Source: a virus
Virus record (IMG/VR): IMGVR_UViG_3300032053_000002
Coordinates: 228,724-292,723 of that record
DNA: 64,000 bases
Strand: one strand, 5' to 3'
This document shows, in pieces, positions 56,767-64,000 of the stretch. Within the stretch, counting starts at the first letter, position 1. Each line of letters begins with the position of its first letter. The notes below the pieces were generated by a model. It made no database searches. It had not been told where the DNA came from and was given only the letters and a program-made list of their open reading frames with translations. The position numbers and the translations under genes are program-made.

Positions 56767-58404
56767 TTATCTAAATCTGAATCTAGCGGTGCCGATTCCT
56801 TGAAATACAACTTTCGGTAAAATTACTGATGGAGTTCCGGCCGTGTATTCAAACGCACCAATATCCCAGACAGTATTATACGGTCTAGTTGTTCCGATTA
56901 TATCAACACTAAAAGAACAAAACGCATTTGCAGATAAATCCGCTCCTATGTCTCTTGCGCCAGCATCTGTAGCTGCTAAACAAAAATTATCAGCGTCTCT
57001 ATCAACAAACGTAAAAGTCTGACTTGCATAATTAGTTCCACCGGGATTATCCGTCTGGTTGCTGGAGTTATTGGTTGATAGCGCGTCGTAAGTACCGATA
57101 AAAACATCGCCATCAGCAGAACCAGTTATCAGATTATTTATTACAATTGCATCCCCCGCTGTGCGGCGAATCCCTCGATTGCAATTTATTATCGTGTTAT
57201 TATAGACCGAAGCAGTCGCAAGAGTCGCAATTGAAATTAAAATACCTGTATTTTCAGAACCCTTTGCATCATAAATAATATTATTATATATTTTATAGAA
57301 TTGCCCAGGTTCCCCAATCGCACTTACAATGTTTATATACAAAGTATTTGAACCGCGTAAAATACAATTTTTAACTATCGGATTTCCAACCGAATCTGTC
57401 GCCCCGGTCTGAAAATCTAATGCTTGTGACGACGAACCCCACAATTGTAACCCATCAATCGTCACCCACGTATCATATATCACCATTGATGTCAGGTCAG
57501 CCGTTATTGAAACATTTCTATATTTTGTGTCGTCCCAGACTCCATTGTGTCTGTCGCTTCCAGTTGAAGTAATAACAACACCTTTACCGCTTGCCATTAC
57601 CCAACCGAGAACACGGCAGCGTGCTGTATCAGCAACCCCGTCCGAAGATTTACAATATACCCATTTTTGGCATCCGTCACCGACCGTTAAATCGGCCTCT
57701 TCAGTCGATTCCCACGTTGTTAAGCTTGTATAATTTCCAGTTCCGCCGGTATCTACCAGTGACATAGACACACTTACTACCACGGGGACATCTGGTTCCG
57801 GTTTTAGTGCTAATAAAATAGTACCCCAACCACGTTCAGTTCCAAGAGTTGCCGACTTTGCTCCACTTGAACCCGCTACTGCTTGAACATCTCCCGCTGC
57901 AAATATAGTTATACCGTCATCTAATCTTTCTGTTAAAGTAGAAAGTGTAAGTGATGTATAATCATTACTTGTTGCGCCTACTAGAATTACTCCAGCTCCA
58001 GCTGTCGCCGTTGTAATAGCCGAACACGATACAATCGTGCTGCCATCGCTCCACGCCGAACCCGTCGGTGCATCAAGTGGATTGCCGGTAGAAACTACTC
58101 CAGTCATTCTCCAAATAAAGCCATCAGTATAAACAGCACCCACAGTACTCCACGAATAAGAAGTACCCTCACTTGATGCGCGTTTATACCACAACCGTAA
58201 ACGATATTCGTTTGCAGCTGGATAAAAATCATAGTTTTGGAATTCTGTCCATCCTGCTGGAGGAGTCATTACTTGATCAGATGTATATATAACTCCAGCT
58301 AGCATGAAATCGCCATTAACAACACCAGTGGGTTTGTTAATAGATGTTATATTTGCACCTGCTGATTGCGAAACCTGTATATTAAGAGTTAAATCTATTG
58401 CCAT
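56767..58404 (-). CDS. Tail protein: surface beta domain plus right-handed beta-helix
   Basis: A 545-residue protein. Residues 1-205 are the jelly-roll-like surface domain shared with 44800 and 62050 (NGDFMLAGVIYTS ... GWGTILLALKP). Residues 212-510 are a beta-helix module starting SMSLVDTGGTGNYTSLTTWE and containing GSDRHNGVWDDTKYR; the same module occurs twice in the protein at 60094. It ends VVFQGIGTARFRFR, a short Arg/Phe end shared with 60094. GAGATAAT precedes ATG. Glycan binding or depolymerase fold inferred. Confidence 0.75.
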   Translation of the reverse strand: MAIDLTLNIQVSQSAGANITSINKPTGVVNGDFMLAGVIYTSDQVMTPPAGWTEFQNYDFYPAANEYRLRLWYKRASSEGTSYSWSTVGAVYTDGFIWRMTGVVSTGNPLDAPTGSAWSDGSTIVSCSAITTATAGAGVILVGATSNDYTSLTLSTLTERLDDGITIFAAGDVQAVAGSSGAKSATLGTERGWGTILLALKPEPDVPVVVSVSMSLVDTGGTGNYTSLTTWESTEEADLTVGDGCQKWVYCKSSDGVADTARCRVLGWVMASGKGVVITSTGSDRHNGVWDDTKYRNVSITADLTSMVIYDTWVTIDGLQLWGSSSQALDFQTGATDSVGNPIVKNCILRGSNTLYINIVSAIGEPGQFYKIYNNIIYDAKGSENTGILISIATLATASVYNNTIINCNRGIRRTAGDAIVINNLITGSADGDVFIGTYDALSTNNSSNQTDNPGGTNYASQTFTFVDRDADNFCLAATDAGARDIGADLSANAFCSFSVDIIGTTRPYNTVWDIGAFEYTAGTPSVILPKVVFQGIGTARFRFR

Positions 58405-58416
58405 TTTATTATCTCA

Positions 58417-59307
58417 TTAAAATTGTTCATCTAATCTATTTAATAACCACAATTTTAGAGTCGCCAAATCAGTAGTTATACTTCCACCCTGACCCACGAT
58501 TGTATCTATTTGCGCTTCCGAAATTCTAAATTGTCGTCTAAACACCGGTCTTTCAACCGCCCGTGCAACTTCTCTTTTGAAAACTTGCAAAACATCTTGG
58601 CGGGTAATACTCATTGTAATAATTTTATTAGTCGTGTCGTGAGCAGTTACCGTGCCGCGATTTCCCTTTACAATATCTTCTGCTCGTTTCGGTTCAACAT
58701 TAGCAAAAGCAGAATAATCAACTTCCACCATATGAATTCCGCCAGCTTGCGTATAACTGGTTTCGTTAAAAACCAATTGACCTGTCGCAAATCCCCAGAA
58801 TCCTTGCGATTGCAATGCACCCGGATTGTTACTTCCATCTTTGAAAATGGCGACATCAAAAGTAACGGAATTGTTGCCAAAAGTAACTACTGAACCATTC
58901 CACTTGGTGATAAAACTTTCAACTTGAGCACGAGTTATTCCTGCTTTCCCACCAGGATAGTTGGTAGAAGCCGCACCGGCATTTGTTGCATAAAATCGTA
59001 GACGCCAACCGTCAATCGTTAAGTTCTGATTGACCACCTCATAATCAATTTTTTTGTCCCACGATTGGTCTAATCGATTTGCACCAAAATCGGTTTGTAT
59101 CATTGCGTTTATTTCGGCGACTGTTGTACCGGGAATATTGACGTGAACGAAATATGGTAGCCATTCTTTACTGCCCCATACTGCGCCGTCATCTTTCATG
59201 ATAACTGGATACCCCTTTTTATAAACCCCCTGTTCATCTTTTTCAGGATCGGGATGAACGTAAATACCATTCGCATGATATTCGGTTTTGAATAAAATCT
59301 CTGCCAT
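58417..59307 (-). CDS. Virion/tail protein of unknown family
   Basis: A 296-residue protein (MAEILFKTEYHANGIYVHPD...). Residues 1-90 and 100-200 look alpha/beta; the C-terminal third is helical with paired Arg (KREVARAVERPVFRRQFRI). AAGGAGATT precedes ATG and a TATATTTATA element lies 28 nt upstream, so it begins a transcript of its own. No family recognised; virion role from context. Confidence 0.6.
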   Translation of the reverse strand: MAEILFKTEYHANGIYVHPDPEKDEQGVYKKGYPVIMKDDGAVWGSKEWLPYFVHVNIPGTTVAEINAMIQTDFGANRLDQSWDKKIDYEVVNQNLTIDGWRLRFYATNAGAASTNYPGGKAGITRAQVESFITKWNGSVVTFGNNSVTFDVAIFKDGSNNPGALQSQGFWGFATGQLVFNETSYTQAGGIHMVEVDYSAFANVEPKRAEDIVKGNRGTVTAHDTTNKIITMSITRQDVLQVFKREVARAVERPVFRRQFRISEAQIDTIVGQGGSITTDLATLKLWLLNRLDEQF

Positions 59308-59334
59308 TGTTAAATCTCCTTTTTGTTTATTTCA

Positions 59335-59344
59335 TATAAATATA
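59335..59344 (-). promoter_or_regulatory. TATATTTATA late-promoter-like element
   Basis: Coding strand TATATTTATA 28 nt before the start at 59307. Confidence 0.45.
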
Positions 59345-59345
59345 A

Positions 59346-60083
59346 TTATTTATCATCAACCCAATCAACATACATAACTTGCGCGATTGACGTTGACATA
59401 TAAAATCTTGTATATGAATCATTGTAATATCCATTATCAATCCATGTCTCATATCTAAATTCTTCGGTGGAAACCGACGTAGAGTACGCGGCGACTAACG
59501 TACTATCAATATAAAAAGATGCGGTGCCGTTGTATCGTCTTGTTTCATATGTGTGCCATTCACTCAGGTCATATCCAACTATCGTTTCATTAAAACTGGG
59601 TGCTCCATTATTAATAACCTGAGCTCTAAGTCCACGCATAAGCACCGTGTTTTTTAGACCGCCGTACCAAAACCAAATAACATCCGCCGAGCCCATATTT
59701 ACGTTCCACATTCCGGCTCCCCATGTGCCACTCGGAGCAGTAGTATTCAATCTCATATTAAATTTGGCGATATTGTTTCCATTTCTATCGGTCGCATCTT
59801 CATGAAAAGACGCATCGTGATAGCCGGCATCGCTTGATATTACCGGAATCCCGGCTTCCACGACTGACTTATATTTTCCATCAACCGTTACAGGACAAAT
59901 AAAATAATTATTTCCCTGCGAATAACTCCATTCCCAAACACTTGACTCATAAAAGAAATGGTCGAATCGCGGTATATCTATTTCTTCTCGCATCTTAAAT
60001 ACATTTAGCCAATTATTATTTTTGCTCCGTATTTTGAATGTATTGGTATTTCCGATTCTATTACTAATTGATAATGTTACCAT
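59346..60083 (-). CDS. Tail protein with concanavalin-like jelly roll
   Basis: A 245-residue protein whose C-terminal 170 residues form a lectin/GH16-like jelly roll: YFICPVTVDGKYKSVVEAGI, AKFNMRLNTTAPSGTWGAGM, EWHTYETRRYNGTASFYIDS and the end YVDWVDDK. The S-E-W-H-T-Y-E ... F-Y-I-D-S pattern is typical. AAGGAGTA precedes ATG. No catalytic E-x-D-x-x-E is seen, so binding rather than cleavage is more likely. Confidence 0.65.
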   Translation of the reverse strand: MVTLSISNRIGNTNTFKIRSKNNNWLNVFKMREEIDIPRFDHFFYESSVWEWSYSQGNNYFICPVTVDGKYKSVVEAGIPVISSDAGYHDASFHEDATDRNGNNIAKFNMRLNTTAPSGTWGAGMWNVNMGSADVIWFWYGGLKNTVLMRGLRAQVINNGAPSFNETIVGYDLSEWHTYETRRYNGTASFYIDSTLVAAYSTSVSTEEFRYETWIDNGYYNDSYTRFYMSTSIAQVMYVDWVDDK

Positions 60084-60093
60084 TTTTTACTCC

Positions 60094-62049
60094 TTAAAAT
60101 CTAATTTTAATTCTTGCGCCTAATCCTCTGAATAATATTCTATTGGCTGTCGCCGTATATTCATCCGCTTCATACGCACCGATGTCCCAACTTGCGCCAA
60201 TCGGGCGACTTCTTCCGGCAATATCAGTCGTAAATGATATATACGCATCATTTGATAAATCGGCACCTTTGTCTTTTGCAGCGGTATCAGTGGATGATAG
60301 CCTGAAATCCCCGCTTCCAGAATCCTGAAATTGAACCATACTTCCTGAATAAGCGTAACTTCCAGGAGCCGTATTATCGTTTGAAATATTATTAATAGAA
60401 TCATCAGAAATACCAAGATAATTCTCTCCCATTGTATTCTGAACTATAATATTTTTACAAGTAGCCGTTCCACTAGTTCGTCGCACTCCATAAAATCCAC
60501 CTATTACGGTACAATTATAAATTTTTGCGGATGTACCTCCAAAATTAATTTGACGATTGTTATTATTATTAAGAGCACTATTCATATTATAAAGAATAGA
60601 ATTAAAAACTTTTAAATTTATATTGTCATTTTCTTCAGCGGTAATACTTCTACCCCAATATGTAGTATCGTTATGGTGCTTACAAATTAAACTTTCCAAC
60701 CAAATTTCATTAGATACACCCTGACTAGATATATAAACATTGTTTCTCCCATTGCCCGTTGGTGAACTTGTTTCCATTTGAATACCTATTACTTTAACAT
60801 AATCATCTAATATAGCCATACAAGAATCGTCGGTGATAGAAATTCTATACTTATTGGTATTCCATATTCCAGAATGGCGATTGCTTCCAGAAGTATAAAT
60901 TTTTATATAGTTTGTCGCCGATGTGTCCCATCCATTGATAGTAGTTCCGGCCGTATCAGCCGCTCCGTTTGTTGCTCTACATTCTGCAATAGCAATTTTA
61001 TTACTAGCTGTCAGATTTGTTTGTTCACCACTTTCCCAAGTTGCTAAAGTGGAATAGTGCCCAGTTCCTCCGGTATCAACTATTCTTGCGCTTTCGGTTA
61101 CGTGGAAGGCACCGATGTCCCAGTTCTGCGTACCGCGACTAGTTCCTAAAATATCTGTACTGAAAGAACAATTAGCGTCCGCATAAAGTGGAGTACCGTT
61201 CATACTTGCAGAATAATCATACGGCGACAACCTAAAGTCGCAACTGGCAGAGTTTATAAATAAAACCGTTGTACTTCCAGAATATGCATAACTTCCGGGA
61301 GCAGTATTGTCTTTACTTATATTATTAGCAGAATATGTCGAAAATGTACCCACATAATCATTAGTATTTCCGTAACATAAATTGTTTTTAGAGACAACAA
61401 CATTAGAATATCCCGCCGACGATAAAATACCCGTCGAACAACTTATAATTGTATTATTATATATGTAAAAGGGATTCGAAGTCCATACTGCGATACCACC
61501 ACAATCAGTACCTCTCCAGTTATATAATATATTATTATAAATATAATAAGTTTTTCCACTTCCATCAGAATATCCCTGAATTCCATCAGAATATTGCGAC
61601 GTTGCAGTTGTTCCTCTTATAATAGCGTTTGATACAGAATTAATTCCAGATTCGCCAGACGAATCTCTAAATTCAATCGCGCTATCATGATAACCAGTAG
61701 CACTTTTACTTATCTGTATTCCGTCAATCCTAACATTGCCGCCTACATTTATATAAACTGTTGCACCATTACTTCCATCAGTTTGCAATCTGTATTTGGT
61801 ATCATCCCAAAATCCGTTATGTTTGTCGCTACCAGTACACGCAATTTTTATATAATTCCCCGCAGCAGTTGTCCATCCGCTTATATAAACATCCAACGCA
61901 TCTGCACTACCATTAGAAGATTTACAATAAACGGTATGAATACATCCTTCACCAACTGTAAGATTGGTTTGTTCTGTACTTTCCCAAGTTGTTAAATTAG
62001 TATAATTTCCTGTTCCGCCGGTATCAACCAGCGACATACTTACTGACAT
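60094..62049 (-). CDS. Tail protein with two tandem beta-helix modules
   Basis: A 651-residue protein made of two copies of the VDTGGTG(N/H)Y-module: residues 5-320 (SMSLVDTGGTGNYTNLTTWE ... GSDKHNGFWDDTKYR) and about 325-640 (RIVDTGGTGHYSTLATWE ... GSNRHSGIWNTNKYR). Each ends with DF(R)LS and WDIGA. It finishes RILFRGLGARIKIRF. GGGGAGATTT precedes ATG. These pectate-lyase-like helices are frequent in phage tailspikes. Confidence 0.75.
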   Translation of the reverse strand: MSVSMSLVDTGGTGNYTNLTTWESTEQTNLTVGEGCIHTVYCKSSNGSADALDVYISGWTTAAGNYIKIACTGSDKHNGFWDDTKYRLQTDGSNGATVYINVGGNVRIDGIQISKSATGYHDSAIEFRDSSGESGINSVSNAIIRGTTATSQYSDGIQGYSDGSGKTYYIYNNILYNWRGTDCGGIAVWTSNPFYIYNNTIISCSTGILSSAGYSNVVVSKNNLCYGNTNDYVGTFSTYSANNISKDNTAPGSYAYSGSTTVLFINSASCDFRLSPYDYSASMNGTPLYADANCSFSTDILGTSRGTQNWDIGAFHVTESARIVDTGGTGHYSTLATWESGEQTNLTASNKIAIAECRATNGAADTAGTTINGWDTSATNYIKIYTSGSNRHSGIWNTNKYRISITDDSCMAILDDYVKVIGIQMETSSPTGNGRNNVYISSQGVSNEIWLESLICKHHNDTTYWGRSITAEENDNINLKVFNSILYNMNSALNNNNNRQINFGGTSAKIYNCTVIGGFYGVRRTSGTATCKNIIVQNTMGENYLGISDDSINNISNDNTAPGSYAYSGSMVQFQDSGSGDFRLSSTDTAAKDKGADLSNDAYISFTTDIAGRSRPIGASWDIGAYEADEYTATANRILFRGLGARIKIRF

Positions 62050-63348
62050 TTATAAATCTCCCCCCTCCCAATCATCACCGGCAAAATTTACATTTCCTGC
62101 AGCGTTATACAGATTAACACCAACTCCTCTATATGTTCCTGGAAAAGCACTACCAGTATCGGTATAACTTCCAACTTGAACGTCATTTATGTATGCGTAT
62201 AAAATGCTACCATCGACAGATAATTTAATAGTATCATTCGCAACAATTGTATCAACTGAAAAAGATGCAAGTTGAGAATATGTTGTATTGTTAGAACATT
62301 TATATATTCTTACATTACTCGTAGACGCTATTGCCAACGCATAAAAATAACTCGGAGCATCTAAATTCATTCTAACAATTACTGATTGCCATAAAACAGA
62401 GCCTACTACTTTTAATTTACTATAATGGTCGCCAGTATTGCATGGAATAGTATAATAAGAAACGGTATCTTCACCTGTTTCAGAAGTTGATATTCTATTA
62501 TTTAATAATTGAACCCCGCTCCATAATGTACCCGCCGCCCAACTTCCACTTAAAGGATTTTGATTACCACGATTAAAATCATCAGAAAAATACATCTTTT
62601 TCGTAATGGGTTGGGTATTAAATGTCGCTAAATGATGTATCGGTTTCCGCGACATTATTAAATAATTTTGATTTGTAGATTTTCTGCCAAATTTAGCAAG
62701 ACGAGAAGAAATCGCGGCTCTAAACGCAGCTATTGCTCCGACTTTGCGACAAGTCTCCGTGGTAGTCCATTTAGGATCAACAGTATCGCCACCTATTAAA
62801 TATGCCATCGTACCACTCATATCATTACCGTTATATTGACTGGTAGCTATACTAAAATTATCATCAATGGTCGGTTGTTCATTTGTACTGTACCCATCAG
62901 AATATAAACATATCAGTAAACTGCCGGCTTCAGATGGAGTAAAACTCGGTAATTGGATAGAAACATTTGCACTAGAACTTATACTGCCACTTTCTCTGTC
63001 AAATACGGTTTCATCGGTACGGCTACCTTTCCACGCACTTACCGTTATGGTTTTATAACTTTGACCTGATGTAAGTGTAAAAGTATGGTCAGACCCAACA
63101 CTCAATGCACTACCACTAACATCATACGAATAAAATATTTGGGCACCGCCAGCTTGAGCGGTATCCAAATATCTATTAAGTCCATACCATGTATTTCCTT
63201 TATTATCAGAAATGCTTCCGCTTTGTTCTCTCCAACAATGACTTCCGACAACCAATAAAGTAGCATCGGTAGTATCTATTGTAGTTCTAACCGGCGAGCC
63301 GACACTATTGGTCAACGCGCCGCTTGCTGTTATAAAAGTTATTACCAT
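62050..63348 (-). CDS. Tail protein: surface beta domain plus LamG-like domain
   Basis: A 432-residue protein. Residues 1-215 share the surface domain of 44800 and 56767 (TLLVVGSHCW, TITVSAWKGSR, SLLICLYSDGY, VGAIAAFRA). After a linker, residues 250-430 form a jelly roll (YFSDDFNRGNQNPLSGSWAA ... LKVVGSVLWQSVIVRMNL ... ILYAYINDVQVGSY). CGGGAT precedes ATG. Stop abuts the next start. Adsorption role inferred. Confidence 0.68.
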   Translation of the reverse strand: MVITFITASGALTNSVGSPVRTTIDTTDATLLVVGSHCWREQSGSISDNKGNTWYGLNRYLDTAQAGGAQIFYSYDVSGSALSVGSDHTFTLTSGQSYKTITVSAWKGSRTDETVFDRESGSISSSANVSIQLPSFTPSEAGSLLICLYSDGYSTNEQPTIDDNFSIATSQYNGNDMSGTMAYLIGGDTVDPKWTTTETCRKVGAIAAFRAAISSRLAKFGRKSTNQNYLIMSRKPIHHLATFNTQPITKKMYFSDDFNRGNQNPLSGSWAAGTLWSGVQLLNNRISTSETGEDTVSYYTIPCNTGDHYSKLKVVGSVLWQSVIVRMNLDAPSYFYALAIASTSNVRIYKCSNNTTYSQLASFSVDTIVANDTIKLSVDGSILYAYINDVQVGSYTDTGSAFPGTYRGVGVNLYNAAGNVNFAGDDWEGGDL

Positions 63349-63366
63349 ATTAAATCCCGACTTATT

Positions 63367-64000
63367 TTAAGCAATATTTACTGATTTACTTGTAATCACA
63401 TTAAAAGTCAAATCTTGCGCCGCATTTGTGGTACTTACCAGAATCCTTAATCTATCATATTGTGCTAACGATTGGCTTAGCGTCATACTGCTCGAATACC
63501 ACATAGAATTGCTTACTGGAATTGGTTCTCCGAAAGATACTTCGTTGTGTTCCATCGTCACAGTTAATGAACCGCTAATCGTTTTCGCTCTTACTGAATA
63601 TAAATTCATACTATCTGGAATTATTACTCGAGGCGAATGAAAGTCGGTAATAGTTCCGCGAACAACAAAAGGAATGTTTGAGTTAAATGTCGCCTTGAAT
63701 GGCGTATTACTTTGCGAATGTTGTAATAATCCGAAAGAACCGGTTTGTACTATTATTTCGGCAGCATTTACGTTGATATATCCGTAAGAACCTGTTTGTG
63801 AAACAACTAAACTCCCGGTAATATAAATATCATGAGTGGTCGCCATATAACTACCGGAATCAGACCATTTTCCATCTCCCGCCGCACCAGAGGTTCCGCT
63901 TGTTCCGCTACTACCTCCGGTTCCTGCGGTACCGCTACTACCACCCGTTCCCGCCGTACCCGAAGTTCCGCTACTACCACCGGTTCCGGCTGTACCGCTC
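63367..64000 (-). CDS. Collagen-like tail fibre protein, 5' end outside window
   Basis: The frame runs from the stop at 63367 through 64000 without a start, so the N-terminal part is missing. The visible part starts with a GTAGTGGSSGTSGTAG block, then KWSDSGSYMATTHDIYITGSL, then a beta head (FKATFNSNIPFVVRGTITDF ... VTMEHNEVSFGEPIPV). It is a paralogue of the fibre at 45478-47229 with a different head. A Met inside (63846) is not preceded by a ribosome site and is not the true start. Confidence 0.75.
   Translation of the reverse strand, partial: SGTAGTGGSSGTSGTAGTGGSSGTAGTGGSSGTSGTSGAAGDGKWSDSGSYMATTHDIYITGSLVVSQTGSYGYINVNAAEIIVQTGSFGLLQHSQSNTPFKATFNSNIPFVVRGTITDFHSPRVIIPDSMNLYSVRAKTISGSLTVTMEHNEVSFGEPIPVSNSMWYSSSMTLSQSLAQYDRLRILVSTTNAAQDLTFNVITSKSVNIA
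63889..64000 (-). repeat. DNA repeat encoding collagen-like block, cut by window edge
   Basis: Same unit family as the two repeat blocks at 45840-47015 (GTSGTAGTGGSS codons), continuing beyond the window. Confidence 0.8.

Noticed and set aside
1-64000. tRNA genes, rRNA genes and origins of replication
   Set aside because: None recognised by eye in the short intergenic gaps; a computed tRNA scan was not possible here.

Overview
The window is part of the genome of a large, AT-rich, T4-like tailed bacteriophage, almost certainly a myovirus. It shows the T4-type head set (portal gp20, terminase gp17, prohead protease gp21, scaffold, major capsid gp23), a gp19-type tail tube, a gp26-like zinc-ribbon protein, a tape measure and a gp53-like baseplate wedge protein. 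No tail sheath gene is visible here. All genes except one run on the minus strand, so the map reads from high to low coordinates. Genes are tightly packed, often with 1-10 nt gaps or ATGA/TAATG overlaps, and most have a clear GGAG-type Shine-Dalgarno site. Three textbook sigma70 promoters (TTGAC[A/T]-17-TATATT) suggest a host with ordinary sigma70 promoters; the host itself cannot be named. No tRNA gene and no CRISPR array was seen. No stretch over 300 bases lacks a gene once the hidden reading frame at 7315-7596 is counted. Layout, in transcription order: 64000-44800 is the adsorption module, with collagen-like fibre proteins, beta-helix and LamG-like tail proteins, an NHL-type propeller protein, a GIY-YIG homing endonuclease, and an 888-residue enzyme joining ParB-like, NMN-adenylyltransferase-like and ligase-like domains. 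44787-39000 holds mixed virion and membrane genes, including a possible holin, XhlA-like and spanin-like set. 38988-37390 is the large terminase. 37373-32103 holds small genes and the portal gene, which carries two different inteins. 32031-20929 is a dense run of small genes around the prohead protease, many starting with the same helix tag (MKKSELxxIIKEE) followed by an LxE(G) site. 21156-20929 is a phage ribosomal protein bS21; 20743-17914 is scaffold and major capsid protein. 17768-11248 is an accessory island: a large homing endonuclease, a cold-shock protein, a Tyr-rich lipoprotein, small sigma70-driven genes, and the only plus-strand gene, a lysine 2,3-aminomutase. 11129-1 is the tail module, including a probable frameshifted tail-assembly chaperone. 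The most interesting system is the tag family. T4 directs internal proteins into the prohead with a short N-terminal targeting peptide that the gp21 protease removes after (L/I)xE. Here about 17 proteins lying between terminase and scaffold, or close to them, share an amphipathic tag followed by LxE. The major capsid protein has LHE exactly where T4 gp23 is cut (LTE), and the protease is present. I infer that the tag is a capsid-targeting signal and that this phage packs an unusually large set of internal proteins. Several tagged genes are also fused in frame to the gene upstream with no stop codon, while the Shine-Dalgarno site and ATG of the downstream gene are kept, giving nested or polyprotein-like genes.
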